Shown here: one piece after another, positions 1-8,380 of the stretch | Position numbering within the stretch: position 1 is the stretch's first letter | How the letters are laid out: the number at the start of each line of letters is the position of its first letter | NCBI GenBank assembly: GCA_031761875.1 | Contig: CP134492.1 | Coordinates: 2,604,001 to 2,668,000 of the forward strand | Direction: 5' to 3' | Source of the DNA: Bacillaceae bacterium IKA-2 | GTDB lineage: Bacteria; Bacillota; Bacilli; Bacillales; Anaerobacillaceae | DNA: 64,000 nucleotides | Made by a program: the position numbers and the translations under genes | The notes under the pieces: model-generated | The model's input: the letters and a program-made list of their open reading frames with translations, nothing else | Told to the model about the DNA's origin: nothing | The model's database searches: none

Positions 1-587
1 AACGGCTTAGCTGCCCGATGACTTTCTTGATGGATGAGTCTGGCAATCACTTCTTTTCCAGTTCCTGTATCCCCTTGGATTAAAACAGTTGTATCTGTTG
101 CTGCTGCTAATGCTACTTTTTTTATTATATTTTGCATTTGCTTTGATTTAGCAATAAACGTTTGTCCTTCAAGACGCTCAGACCAGTCAATATTAGCGTT
201 TTCAAGGACATCGACTAGCCGTCCAACCTTCTCAAATGCCTTTTCAACTTGTTCAATAAGCTCTTGCAACTCAAAAGGTTTACTAATAAACTCACATGCT
301 CCACCTTTAATTGCTTTCATTATTAATTCTGTGCTGTCGTAAGCCGTCATGATGATAACTTGGATATCAACCCATCGTTCTTTAATCTCATATAAAAAAT
401 CCATCCCGTTTCCATCTGGTAAGCGTACATCTAATAAAACAACATGGGGTAGAAATGTTTCAATTGATTTTCTACCTTCTTTCAATGTTTCTACCGCTTC
501 TACTTCATAACTACAATCCTGTAAACCAGCTTTTAAGGAAAGACGAATCGCAAGCTCATCTTCAATTATTAATACTCGCTTTTTCAC
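1..587 (-). CDS. Sigma-54-dependent response regulator (NtrC/AtoC/DctD type), 3' part missing
   Basis: This gene is cut by the window edge; only the first ~195 residues are visible. They form a CheY-like receiver (KKRVLIIEDE start, phospho-acceptor Asp in VLLDVRLPDG, conserved Lys in SKPFE) and then the beginning of an AAA+ sigma-54 activator domain with Walker A GDTGTGKEVIAR. By family knowledge it would activate sigma-54 promoters when phosphorylated. The start is the GTG at 587, preceded at good distance by GAAGGG, and it overlaps the end of the kinase gene by 26 bases, implying translational coupling. The partner is the adjacent histidine kinase, and the likely target is the solute symporter upstream in the operon. 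I did not find a convincing -24/-12 promoter before the symporter. Confidence 0.9.
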   Translation of the reverse strand, partial: MKKRVLIIEDELAIRLSLKAGLQDCSYEVEAVETLKEGRKSIETFLPHVVLLDVRLPDGNGMDFLYEIKERWVDIQVIIMTAYDSTELIMKAIKGGACEFISKPFELQELIEQVEKAFEKVGRLVDVLENANIDWSERLEGQTFIAKSKQMQNIIKKVALAAATDTTVLIQGDTGTGKEVIARLIHQESHRAAKP

Positions 588-2235
588 TTTGAACAATCCC
601 TTCTAATGAAATTTTTACTGCAGTTCCATAGCCTACTTGACTCTCTACTTGAATTTCACCTTCATTTTGAAGAAGAAGTTGTTCAACGACTGCTAAGCCT
701 AGTCCTGTCCCTTTTGTACTTGTAGTGAAAAACGGATAAAATATTTTTGCGAGATGTTCTTTTTCAATACCGACTCCGTTATCAATAATGCTAATCTCAA
801 CATTCTCTTCTATTTGTTTGACCGTAATATTAATTTGTCCCTGTCCTTCAATCGCTTTAATCCCGTTCAATAAAAGGTTTAAAAGAATTTGTTTTAAATG
901 ATCTTCATCAACATTAGCAAAAATCGAAGCGTTTGCCTCAATAATTATCTGGATATTTTTATCTTCGGTTGTTTTCTTTAACATTGTTACTGTTTCCAAT
1001 ATAACCTCAGCAACCTTAATCATTTTCCTGTTTGCTTTTTTTGGTCGAGCAAAATGGAGCATTTTTGATAACGAGTTGTTCAACCGATCAATCTCACCTA
1101 CTAAAATGGAAAAAAGCTGATCATCTTCCTGTTCGAGATTTAATCTCTTTTTTAATACTTGTACGGTCGTCTTCATGCCTGTTAGCGGATTACGAATTTC
1201 ATGGGTGATTTGTGCCGTTAACTCACCAAGAGCTGCAAATCTATTTAATACTTCCATCCTTTTTTCAATTTGAACTCTTTCTGTGACATTTTCTGCTGTA
1301 CAAAGAACACCAATTACTTCATTTTCTTTCGAAATTAACGGCACTTGCCGAATTGAAAAAACTTTCTCTTTACCATGATTTTGAAACGTCCACTGAACCG
1401 GTTCTACTATCAATCCAGAAGTCTTTTTCAGCCACATTTCCATTTGTTGTTCAAGCTCCGGACTATTTTCACAGTGGTTTCTCCAACGTTCGTTTCGATA
1501 AATCGTCTGATCAGAAAATGTTTTAGTATACACTCCAATAAATGTACTAGTCAAAATTTCTTCTTGAAACGTTTTTAATCTCTCCAAATAAAGCTGTTTA
1601 TTAGATAATGATTCGACCATTTCACCCAAATGATCGCCAAGTACTTGAATTTCATCTTCCCGGCCTTTAATGTACTCCGTTGGCAGGCTAGTATCCATGC
1701 CTAGTCCAATTTCACGACAATATTCTGCTAGTTTCCGAATCGGCTTAGATAAATGGTGAGAAAGGAGAACAATGCTTTGAACGGCTACGATAATAGCAAT
1801 CATAACGACAATAATAGTATATTTCTGAATTTCTAGTAGTTCATCAGTCCAAAGTGTCACTGATAGCGGCAGCACAAATGCTGTACCATCCAAGGCCGCT
1901 TGTTCATACATCCAATCAGTACTAGTATATGTACTTGCTTGAATCTTCCAACCTGCTTCGGCTATTTCAAAATTACGGATAAGTTGTAGACTATCGTTAG
2001 TTTTCATTGCTTTAAGCTCACTTAAAGCATCGTCTGTACTCATTCCCATCATAATCAGTCGATCATATACAGAAATCATCTGCAATACCTCTTGCTCCCC
2101 TTTAAAGAGAATCTGATTTTTATACGAGGAAAAAGCAAACCAATATGAAACTATCCCAGTTACAATAATCGGGACTGTGACAACTAAAATAAACGATATC
2201 AGCATTTTTCTTTCAATTGAATGTTTAATTTTCAT
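562..2235 (-). CDS. Membrane sensor histidine kinase (NtrB/DctB-like, with HAMP and PAS)
   Basis: The 557-residue protein has a membrane segment at about residues 12-34, an extracellular loop of about 100 residues and a second membrane segment at about 139-158. These are followed by a HAMP linker, a PAS-like region, a HisKA domain with the phospho-acceptor His in THEIRNPLTG, and a HATPase with DNGVGI and GTGLGLAVVEQ boxes. It should autophosphorylate and pass phosphate to the overlapping response regulator. It overlaps the symporter gene by 11 bases, with an AGAGGAG ribosome site inside the symporter's 3' end, so all three genes are probably one operon. Such kinase/sigma-54 regulator/SSS arrangements usually sense the transported solute; the ligand is unknown. 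Confidence 0.92.
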   Translation of the reverse strand: MKIKHSIERKMLISFILVVTVPIIVTGIVSYWFAFSSYKNQILFKGEQEVLQMISVYDRLIMMGMSTDDALSELKAMKTNDSLQLIRNFEIAEAGWKIQASTYTSTDWMYEQAALDGTAFVLPLSVTLWTDELLEIQKYTIIVVMIAIIVAVQSIVLLSHHLSKPIRKLAEYCREIGLGMDTSLPTEYIKGREDEIQVLGDHLGEMVESLSNKQLYLERLKTFQEEILTSTFIGVYTKTFSDQTIYRNERWRNHCENSPELEQQMEMWLKKTSGLIVEPVQWTFQNHGKEKVFSIRQVPLISKENEVIGVLCTAENVTERVQIEKRMEVLNRFAALGELTAQITHEIRNPLTGMKTTVQVLKKRLNLEQEDDQLFSILVGEIDRLNNSLSKMLHFARPKKANRKMIKVAEVILETVTMLKKTTEDKNIQIIIEANASIFANVDEDHLKQILLNLLLNGIKAIEGQGQINITVKQIEENVEISIIDNGVGIEKEHLAKIFYPFFTTSTKGTGLGLAVVEQLLLQNEGEIQVESQVGYGTAVKISLEGIVQSEKASINN

Positions 2236-3664
2236 GTCTCAAATCTCCTCTTTGCCGAAACATAAAAAAGACTATTCCTGAAATTATTAGAGCCGGCACA
2301 ACTGGCTGTATATAATACTGCCAATGAACAGGAATGAAAACAAGCCAGCTTAAATAACAAACTAACCCGATCACAATTGAATAAAAAGCTCCTTTTCGGG
2401 TTGCATTTTTAAAAAACAGACCACCAAAAAGTGGGAAGAAAAATGTCACAGCAATAATTCCCCAAATTTGTCCGCTAAAAGCAACAAGCTCCCTTAGTGG
2501 CTGTAAAGAAATAAGCAGTGATCCAAAAGCAAAAATAATGACCGACCACTTATTAATGGAAAGACGCTTTTTATCTCCTAATTTTTTCTTTATCAATTGC
2601 TCATAAAAATCATAAACAAAACTACTACAAAGAATTAGCAACTGAGAATTAGCTGTTGATACACAAGCAGCTACAATACTCATTAAAATCCATCCTTTTA
2701 ACGGTGAATCAAAGACTTCATGAATCAAGTAAGGAAGTAGCTCATCACCATGAACAAACATACGCCCCTCAAAAATAGCGATTGATCCAAAACCAATTAT
2801 AATTATTGCTACATAAGCAAAGCCGAGGATAAGCGTACTTAACCCTACCATACGAATCGCGACTTTCGTTGATGACGCTGATAAAATCCGCACAGCATAT
2901 TGTGGATTAGCAGCTAGTCCAAGTCCAAGCGAGAAAAACGCACTAATGAAAATAATAATTGTCCCAATTCCATCGGGAAATAAATCAAACCATTGCTCTA
3001 CTTCCACTGTGGAATTAGTTGCGATAATTGATTCATGAATAGAAATAAATCCACCTGTTTTTTCAAGAACGTAATAAGCAGCCAGTGTTATACCAGAAAT
3101 AATCAGCAGAAAATTAAAGACATCTGTACGTGCAACAGAAATTAAACCTCCATAAGTCGTATACAAAAGAAACATAAATACAAAGACAACTGCTACCGAA
3201 TAAGGAATATCTAACATATACGAAACAACAATCCCAAAGCCACGAATTTGAATACCAATATAGAGCATGTAGCTTATAATTAGGATGATACTTGTCATTA
3301 CTTGTAAACCTTTGCTATTATATCTTTTATGAAAAAACTCAGGAATCGTTAAAATTTGATAGGACCTTAATCTCTTAGCCATTAAAATTATAAAAACTGA
3401 ACCGAGTAACCAACAAATCACTGTTGTAAAAATAATAGAGTAACCATTTTCATAAATAAGTGCTGGCATACCTAGCATGGAAGCAGCACTAAACCAAGTG
3501 GCTGAAAAAGTGCATACGCTTAAAAAAAGACCCAATGAGCGATTCGCAACATAATAATCACTGACAGTTTCCGAACGATTAATTCCTTCTTTGCCAAGAT
3601 ATAAAATCACGATTATATAAATGAAAAAGAACCCTAAATAGTAAAATGGTTCAAACACCGTCAT
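2225..3664 (-). CDS. Sodium:solute symporter (SSS family)
   Basis: This protein of about 479 residues is almost entirely hydrophobic, with some 12-13 membrane segments. It carries SSS-family features, including an N-terminal DYYVANRSLG motif and the ATWFSAASMLG stretch. It should import an organic solute with Na+; sequence alone does not fix the substrate (acetate, proline, pantothenate and others are possible). The ATG at 3664 sits about 5 bases after AGGGGG; a GTG at 3667 is one codon earlier but too close to that site. It overlaps a 37-residue membrane protein upstream and the kinase downstream, so expression of all components is coupled. Confidence 0.9.
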   Translation of the reverse strand: MTVFEPFYYLGFFFIYIIVILYLGKEGINRSETVSDYYVANRSLGLFLSVCTFSATWFSAASMLGMPALIYENGYSIIFTTVICWLLGSVFIILMAKRLRSYQILTIPEFFHKRYNSKGLQVMTSIILIISYMLYIGIQIRGFGIVVSYMLDIPYSVAVVFVFMFLLYTTYGGLISVARTDVFNFLLIISGITLAAYYVLEKTGGFISIHESIIATNSTVEVEQWFDLFPDGIGTIIIFISAFFSLGLGLAANPQYAVRILSASSTKVAIRMVGLSTLILGFAYVAIIIIGFGSIAIFEGRMFVHGDELLPYLIHEVFDSPLKGWILMSIVAACVSTANSQLLILCSSFVYDFYEQLIKKKLGDKKRLSINKWSVIIFAFGSLLISLQPLRELVAFSGQIWGIIAVTFFFPLFGGLFFKNATRKGAFYSIVIGLVCYLSWLVFIPVHWQYYIQPVVPALIISGIVFFMFRQRGDLRHEN

Positions 3665-3764
3665 CACTGCCCCCTTTTTTTATAAGGATTTCAGCACATA
3701 TAAAGGGGGCAATTATAGATATTACCAATACAAAACTAGTAAAAATTATCGTTCCCCATGGCAT
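3651..3764 (-). CDS. Small membrane protein, putative symporter accessory subunit (37 aa)
   Basis: This 37-residue gene begins MPWGTIIFTSFVLV and ends KKGGSDDGV. It is one hydrophobic helix (about residues 5-27) with a short charged tail. The ATG at 3764 follows ATAGGATG with about 9 bases of spacing. Its last 14-17 bases overlap the start of the SSS symporter gene, a stop-start overlap typical of coupled subunits. Very small single-helix proteins encoded just before SSS genes are known in Bacillaceae and annotated as symporter small accessory proteins; I infer the same role here from position and composition. It is too short for most gene callers. Confidence 0.7.
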   Translation of the reverse strand: MPWGTIIFTSFVLVISIIAPFICAEILIKKGGSDDGV

Positions 3765-3833
3765 AACGACACATCCTATTTTTATTTTCATTATAATCAA
3801 TACTTTCAATTAATAAAAGGATTGTCAAAAAAC

Positions 3834-3861
3834 AAAAAAATACTGCCAGTCAATTTGGCAG
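3834..3861 (-). terminator. Intrinsic terminator of the VanW-type gene
   Basis: On the minus strand CTGCCA, a 7-base loop and TGGCAG are followed by seven T's. It lies just after the stop of the VanW-family lipoprotein gene. Confidence 0.75.
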
Positions 3862-3877
3862 CATCGAAAGTTAAATT

Positions 3878-4840
3878 TTAAGCATCATTTATAGCCTTTG
3901 CATTTTCTTTAGATGTTCTGACTTCAATTTTTATTTGCCCCGGTGTTATATATGTTTTTAAGATAACTGGGAATGGATAGTCGTTTCTAAAACGTAAGTC
4001 GCTCGTACCCCAACTCACCATCGCATCCCTTCCTTCTGGCACATAAGAAATTGGTAGTGAATGTGGCCTCCGCTCAATTATTGTTAAACCAGAATAATCT
4101 GCTGCATTATATAACGTTGTAGATGTTTGACAAATTCCGCCACCTAGCGCTTCTACATAATCACCTTCTAGGATAACATTTGCTTCTTTATAGCCACGTG
4201 CTTCTGTTCGTTGACCTACTATAGAGTTGAAACTGAATGTGTCACCTGTTCCTAATATTAAGCCTTCAATACTCTCTGCTGATAAGCGAATGTTTTCACT
4301 TCTTCCAGCTACCTCTGCATTATATCTAGTTGAATATTCACCGATAACTACTTTATCTATATCTACTATTTCTTCTGCAGTAAAGCTAGGTTGTTTGATA
4401 TAGATTGGTAACTCTACTTCAGTTCCATAAAACCCCAAGACGCTCAACACTTCAACAAGTTCTTTTTCACGCATGATAATTTCTGGTTTACCTTTTGTTG
4501 TTGATCGATCTGATAGTAGTTTTGGGTTTACCATTCTTTGGTCAATACCATCTTCGCCCCTAGCTAATTTTTTAGCTAATTCAACTAAGTTTTTTTTGTA
4601 TGCTTCTTGACCTTCCCGGTAACCTAATTCATCAGGTATTAGTTCATAAACTATTTGGGCAGTATGAACATTTATTAGTTTGATGGGTTTTCTACTTGGT
4701 GTACTTTTAGTGACTGATTCTTCCATTTCTACTATTAAATTACTTGCCACTAATATTTGCTCTTCCTCTCTTATACTACTACATGAAACTAAAAATATAG
4801 TAATCAAAATAAGGATAACTAACTTACTCCACAATGCCAT
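3878..4840 (-). CDS. VanW family lipoprotein
   Basis: The 320-residue protein starts with a lipoprotein signal peptide: a positive N-end, a hydrophobic stretch and the lipobox LVSC with Cys at about 20. It should therefore be exported and lipid-anchored outside the membrane. The C-terminal half (about 175-310) has the VanW domain hallmarks, including FSFNSIVGQRTEARGY, GGGICQTSTTLYNAA, ERRPHS and a final FRNDYPFPV. The middle part resembles the YoaR-like region that often precedes VanW. The biochemical role of VanW is not established; it is linked to the cell envelope. It is a single-gene unit with its own terminator. Confidence 0.85.
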   Translation of the reverse strand: MALWSKLVILILITIFLVSCSSIREEEQILVASNLIVEMEESVTKSTPSRKPIKLINVHTAQIVYELIPDELGYREGQEAYKKNLVELAKKLARGEDGIDQRMVNPKLLSDRSTTKGKPEIIMREKELVEVLSVLGFYGTEVELPIYIKQPSFTAEEIVDIDKVVIGEYSTRYNAEVAGRSENIRLSAESIEGLILGTGDTFSFNSIVGQRTEARGYKEANVILEGDYVEALGGGICQTSTTLYNAADYSGLTIIERRPHSLPISYVPEGRDAMVSWGTSDLRFRNDYPFPVILKTYITPGQIKIEVRTSKENAKAINDA

Positions 4841-5147
4841 AAAATCAACCCTTATCTAGTAATTGATCTAAATAATTTGTGTCCTTTAAAAATATAGATA
4901 TTTAGGATTCAATACCCATATTTTTCATATTACCATACTTTTTTAATAAGTATGTATAAAACTATTCTAATTGATCAAAGTTTGTTGCTGTCAAGGATTT
5001 ACCTCCTTTTATATACATATGCTGCCTCAAAAAAACATATCCATGAACATGCCTAAAACAATCAGAGTGAAAAAAGCAAGCCGCCTGAGTTAGGCATTAT
5101 TTTGATTTCAAAATCATTTACTTTCTTAATTCGCTACCTAACCAAAC
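4841..5147. other. Intergenic region upstream of the VanW-type gene
   Basis: Apart from the short interrupted frame at 4902-4994, this AT-rich stretch holds only a weak small hairpin (GCCTGAGTTAGGC near 5086). I see no gene, and no promoter with a correctly spaced -35/-10 pair. Confidence 0.4.
4902..4994 (-). pseudogene. Short ORF with a perfect Shine-Dalgarno, interrupted by TAG (possible gene remnant or leader)
   Basis: On the minus strand an exact AAAGGAGGT lies 6 bases before a TTG that opens a 10-codon frame (MTATNFDQLE) ending in TAG. The same frame then continues as FYTYLLKKYGNMKNMGIES before TAA. Such a strong ribosome site without a real gene suggests a decayed small gene or a leader peptide for the VanW gene downstream. 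TTGACA at the same place could instead be a promoter -35 box. I do not recognise the peptide. Confidence 0.2.
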
Positions 5148-5182
5148 AAAAAAGCTGCAGTCATTAAACCGCAGCTTTTTTT
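5148..5182 (-). terminator. Bidirectional intrinsic terminator of the oxidoreductase gene
   Basis: The arms AAAAAAGCTGC and GCAGCTTTTTT pair perfectly around a 12-base loop, with T-runs in both directions. It lies about 50 bases after the Gfo/Idh/MocA gene. Confidence 0.8.
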
Positions 5183-5233
5183 GTTCCTAATTGATTACTC
5201 TTTATTTTTTAGTTATTCAAGGATTCGCCTAAA

Positions 5234-6292
5234 TCATTGTTCTTTGTGAGATTTCCTTATCTCATCTAGAAGCATTTGTACCTGATGTCCAGATTCGAAA
5301 GTTGGCAAATCAGAATTCATCTGTTCATTTGTGATGGCTTCATAAACTTGCTCTAAAAAAGGATAAAAAGCTTGGTAATAACGTGCCGCAATTTCACTCA
5401 TATCTTCTGGGGCATTAAGTTCAGCCTCTACTTCTACTTCTGCAACTGGTTCGCTACTGATTCCTACAAATACTTTTTTGTCTTCTGTCATAATTAGCGT
5501 TCCAGCAGTTCCATAAACCTCAAGTCGCCACCCTGGTGAGTGCTGGGCAACACTTATTAATCCAACTGTAAACGTTGTGCCACTAGTAAAAGAACCCGTC
5601 GCTTGAAATGAATCATCTGCAGTCCGAACTTCTTTTTCGCCATTCTCGTCAACGAATAAAGGAACGTGTGTCGCCAATTGACCTTTAACCGTATTTACTT
5701 TATCGTCCATCCACCATAATAAGGAATCAAACATATGCGAACCAATTGCACCAAGCATACCTCCCGCTTGATCTTCTTGGCTCAGCCAACCTCGTTTATT
5801 TGAAACGGCTCTTTCATAACCAGGAAAACTAGCTGTATAGTTCACATGCATAATTTTTCCTAGTTGACCGCTTGAAATGATTTCCTTTACTTTTTGTCTT
5901 GCAGGTAAAAACCGGAATTCAAAATTAATAAAAGCTAGTTTTTTTGCGTTATCCTTTGCTTTAATCATGCTTACTGCTTCATCAGTATTAGCTGCCATTG
6001 GTTTTTCACATAAAACATCACAGCCATGTTCAAAAGCTTTTAAAACCATATCATGATGCAACAATGGAGCAGAAACAATCGAAACTAAATCTAGCTTTTC
6101 TTTCTCAAGCATTTCTTGCCAATTATCATAAACATGGTCAAGTCCTGTTTCTTGTTTAATGTCCTCAATTTTACCTCTTGAAACACTTGAAATGGCAACC
6201 ACTTCAAATCCTGGATGGCTTTTCATCAATGGCACATGAACTTTTGCACCAAAGCCTCCTCCAATAATACCTACTCTAATCTTTTTGTTCAT
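5234..6292 (-). CDS. Gfo/Idh/MocA family NAD(P)-dependent oxidoreductase
   Basis: The 352-residue protein has an N-terminal Rossmann fold with the dinucleotide motif GIIGGGFGAKVH (about 8-19) and the family motif CEKPMA near residue 95, where Lys is the usual catalytic residue. The C-terminal substrate-binding domain is typical of the family, with GGMLGAIGSHMFD carrying the conserved His. Members oxidise or reduce sugars, inositols and related compounds; the substrate cannot be read here. It lies 54 bases downstream of the methionine gamma-lyase gene on the same strand and may be co-transcribed with it, although no metabolic link is obvious. Confidence 0.88.
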   Translation of the reverse strand: MNKKIRVGIIGGGFGAKVHVPLMKSHPGFEVVAISSVSRGKIEDIKQETGLDHVYDNWQEMLEKEKLDLVSIVSAPLLHHDMVLKAFEHGCDVLCEKPMAANTDEAVSMIKAKDNAKKLAFINFEFRFLPARQKVKEIISSGQLGKIMHVNYTASFPGYERAVSNKRGWLSQEDQAGGMLGAIGSHMFDSLLWWMDDKVNTVKGQLATHVPLFVDENGEKEVRTADDSFQATGSFTSGTTFTVGLISVAQHSPGWRLEVYGTAGTLIMTEDKKVFVGISSEPVAEVEVEAELNAPEDMSEIAARYYQAFYPFLEQVYEAITNEQMNSDLPTFESGHQVQMLLDEIRKSHKEQ

Positions 6293-6346
6293 GTAATTTT
6301 CCCCTTTTCATTATCTAAGCTTAACGGCTACCTAGGTAGGTGATTA

Positions 6347-7537
6347 CTATCCCTTTATTTGTTCAAGACTTTGCTTAATATCGTCGCGGATATCTTCCCA
6401 AGCTTCTAATCCAACTGATAAGCGAATTAGTTGATCGGTAATTCCCATTGATAATCTCACATCCTCAGGAATTCCTGAATGCGTCATCGTTGCTGGGTGC
6501 TGAATTAATGTTTCTGCATCGCCTAGGCTAACGGCGATTTTAATCATTTCTAAGTTGTTGATAAAAGAGCGCATCTCTTGTTTTGTACCATTTAGTTCAA
6601 AAGAGAAAAGTCCACCGCCACGATTCATTTGTTTTTTCATAATCGCATACTGAGGATGATTGGGATCACCTGGATAATATACTGATTTAATCTGTGGCTG
6701 TTTTTTTATCCACTCGACAAGTTTTTCCGTATTATCACAGTGTCTGTCCATACGGATTGGCAACGTCTTTAAGCCTCGGAGTAGCAACCATGCATCAAAA
6801 GGTCCGAGAATTCCACCAATGTCTTTTTGTGTAGTCATCGCTATTTTACTAATTAATTCTTGGCTTGCAATTGCTAACCCTGCTACAACATCACCATGAC
6901 CACAAATATATTTCGTCGCACTATGAACAACAACATCACAACCAAGTGTCAATGGTTGCTGTAAATATGGCGAGCAAAAAGTGTTATCAACGACAACAGG
7001 GATGTTATATTCCTTTGCGATCGCTACAACCATTTTAATATCTATCAATTTCATTGTTGGATTAATTGGTGTTTCAATGTAAATACACGTTGTCTGGGGT
7101 TTAATTAATTTCTTTATTTGTTCTTCATTTTCCATGAAACTAAAATCATGGCTAATCTGATACTTTTCTTCCATTAATTTTAATAAACCGTAAGTACAAC
7201 CATATACACCTTGGGAAACGAGCACGTGATCATTTGCTTTCGTTAAAGAAAACAGTACTGCGGAAATTGCTGCCATTCCAGAGCCAAAGGCTAAACTGGC
7301 TTCACCTTCCTCAATTTCGGCTATTTTCTCCTGTAAGACAGATACAGTTGGATTACCTAATCTCGAATAAATGTAGCCACTCTCTTCACCTGCAAAAAAA
7401 CGTTCCCCTTGCTCTGCTGTATCAAACGTAAAAGTAGATGTTTGATAAATTGGTGTTGATAAACTTCTTAAATGCTCTTTTGAATCATATCCAGCGTGAA
7501 TGACCTTTGTTTCAAAATGTTTGTTTTTTGTCTCCAT
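6347..7537 (-). CDS. PLP-dependent Cys/Met metabolism enzyme, probably methionine gamma-lyase
   Basis: This is a full-length (~396 aa) member of the cystathionine gamma-synthase/gamma-lyase fold. It has the PLP Lys in HSATKYICGHGD, YSRLGNPT near the N-terminus, and the VYGCTYGLL segment whose Cys occupies the position typical of methionine gamma-lyases. That enzyme splits methionine into methanethiol, 2-oxobutyrate and ammonia. Cystathionine gamma-lyase or O-acetylhomoserine sulfhydrylase activity cannot be excluded. I chose the ATG at 7537 (METKNK), 8 bases after AGAGGA; the ATG at 7546 lies directly on the ribosome site. The leader before it is strikingly purine-rich. Confidence 0.82.
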   Translation of the reverse strand: METKNKHFETKVIHAGYDSKEHLRSLSTPIYQTSTFTFDTAEQGERFFAGEESGYIYSRLGNPTVSVLQEKIAEIEEGEASLAFGSGMAAISAVLFSLTKANDHVLVSQGVYGCTYGLLKLMEEKYQISHDFSFMENEEQIKKLIKPQTTCIYIETPINPTMKLIDIKMVVAIAKEYNIPVVVDNTFCSPYLQQPLTLGCDVVVHSATKYICGHGDVVAGLAIASQELISKIAMTTQKDIGGILGPFDAWLLLRGLKTLPIRMDRHCDNTEKLVEWIKKQPQIKSVYYPGDPNHPQYAIMKKQMNRGGGLFSFELNGTKQEMRSFINNLEMIKIAVSLGDAETLIQHPATMTHSGIPEDVRLSMGITDQLIRLSVGLEAWEDIRDDIKQSLEQIKG

Positions 7538-7546
7538 TTTTCTCAT

Positions 7547-7610
7547 CCTCTTTTTCTCTTTGTTTTTTTCTCTTTTTTGTTTTCTTTTTTTTCTCTCTAT
7601 TATTTATAAC
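7547..7610 (-). other. Purine-rich 5' leader (polypyrimidine on the plus strand)
   Basis: About 60 bases just before the lyase start consist almost only of A and G on the coding strand, with several AGAGAAAAA-like units. It is probably untranslated leader. No riboswitch fold (S-box) is recognisable. Confidence 0.5.
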
Positions 7611-7715
7611 ATATAAGTAATGAAAACGCTTTCTTTTTCCGTCGTTTATCGGACAAAATGAACAATCGCTCAATTTTCGAAAATCAAAATTAAAGATAAA
7701 TAAATCATTTTATGC

Positions 7716-7721
7716 TACAAT
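7716..7721 (+). promoter_or_regulatory. Possible extended -10 promoter of the DUF2621 gene
   Basis: TGCTACAAT gives an extended -10 element about 35 bases before the start codon. The -35 region is weak. Confidence 0.35.
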
Positions 7722-7755
7722 ACACTAATTATCTAATGACAATGAGGTGGAATAA

Positions 7756-8181
7756 ATGCCTAATCAATGGTTTATGTGGTTTATATTTTTATGGTCTGTA
7801 CTTATCTTAGTATTAATGGCTATCGGTGGCTATTTTATGTTTCGAAAATTTTTAAAAAAGATGCCAAAAGCAGATGGAATGTCAATTTTGGATTGGCAAG
7901 ACCATTTTCTTAAAGAAACAAAGCAGCTTTGGACTGATGAAGGAAAAGCTTTTTTAGAAGAATTAGTAGATCCTGTTCCACTTTTGTTTCGAGATATTGC
8001 GAGAGACAAAATTGCCGGAAAAATTGGTGAATTAGCGCTTGAGGAAAACGCCACGGAAATAACAAGTAATCTCATCATAAAAGGATATTGTTTAGCTACA
8101 CCAAAGCGTGATCATAAGTTTTTAGTAAAAAAATTAACCGAAAAAAACATTGATAAATCTACTTACGCACAATATTTATGA
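7756..8181 (+). CDS. DUF2621 membrane protein (YneK-like)
   Basis: The 141-residue protein has one N-terminal membrane helix (about residues 8-30) and a cytoplasmic domain rich in Asp, Glu and Lys. The sequence resembles the DUF2621 family, represented in B. subtilis by YneK. The function is unknown. In B. subtilis yneK lies beside ccdC (yneJ); here ccdC is present about 3 kb away with spore-coat-like genes between them, which supports the assignment. The start ATG follows GAGGTGG at proper spacing, and a strong terminator follows the stop. Confidence 0.78.
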   Translation: MPNQWFMWFIFLWSVLILVLMAIGGYFMFRKFLKKMPKADGMSILDWQDHFLKETKQLWTDEGKAFLEELVDPVPLLFRDIARDKIAGKIGELALEENATEITSNLIIKGYCLATPKRDHKFLVKKLTEKNIDKSTYAQYL

Positions 8182-8186
8182 ATTCG

Positions 8187-8230
8187 AAAAACAATGGTTT
8201 AGCCGAATATTTAGCTGAACCATTGTTTTT
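8187..8230 (+). terminator. Intrinsic terminator of the DUF2621 gene
   Basis: AAAAACAATGGTT and AACCATTGTTTTT form a 13-bp perfect stem immediately after the stop codon. Confidence 0.85.
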
Positions 8231-8264
8231 GATTGTGAAAGCAAAATTACTTATATACTTGATT

Positions 8265-8279
8265 GAATGAAATTCATTC
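8265..8279. repeat. Perfect 15-base palindrome matching the tips of the local inverted-repeat element
   Basis: GAATGAAATTCATTC is a perfect palindrome. It resembles the two outer tips of the MITE-like elements at 12.0, 25.5, 49.4 and 62.3 kb joined together; it may be a remnant of one or coincidence. Confidence 0.3.
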
Positions 8280-8322
8280 GATTACAATAACAAAAAAAAT
8301 AACCAACTGGGTATTAGCCTAT

Positions 8323-8349
8323 ACCTAGTCAGTTGTTACGCATACGATA
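8323..8349 (+). promoter_or_regulatory. Sigma-K-like promoter of the coat-like gene at 8381
   Basis: AC at 8323-8324, a 16-base spacer and CATACGATA at 8341-8349 match the mother-cell sigma-K pattern (AC, 16-17 bases, CATANNNTA). It lies 31 bases before the start codon, which fits a late spore-coat gene. Confidence 0.55.
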
Positions 8350-8380
8350 GTTTTATATTGAGCCTAAAGGGGGAACATTT

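Noticed and set aside
34-342. Plus-strand open frame opposite the response regulator, and many similar long antisense frames (e.g. 13756-14145, 56968-57300)
   Set aside because: They run opposite strongly conserved genes or within their upstream regions, lack ribosome sites and resemble no protein family.
6328-6339. Palindrome CTACCTAGGTAG between the lyase and oxidoreductase genes
   Set aside because: Short, with no T-run, no loop and no known regulator pattern; probably chance.
7556-7620. Possible methionine riboswitch before the lyase gene
   Set aside because: The purine-rich leader has no S-box core or terminator fold.
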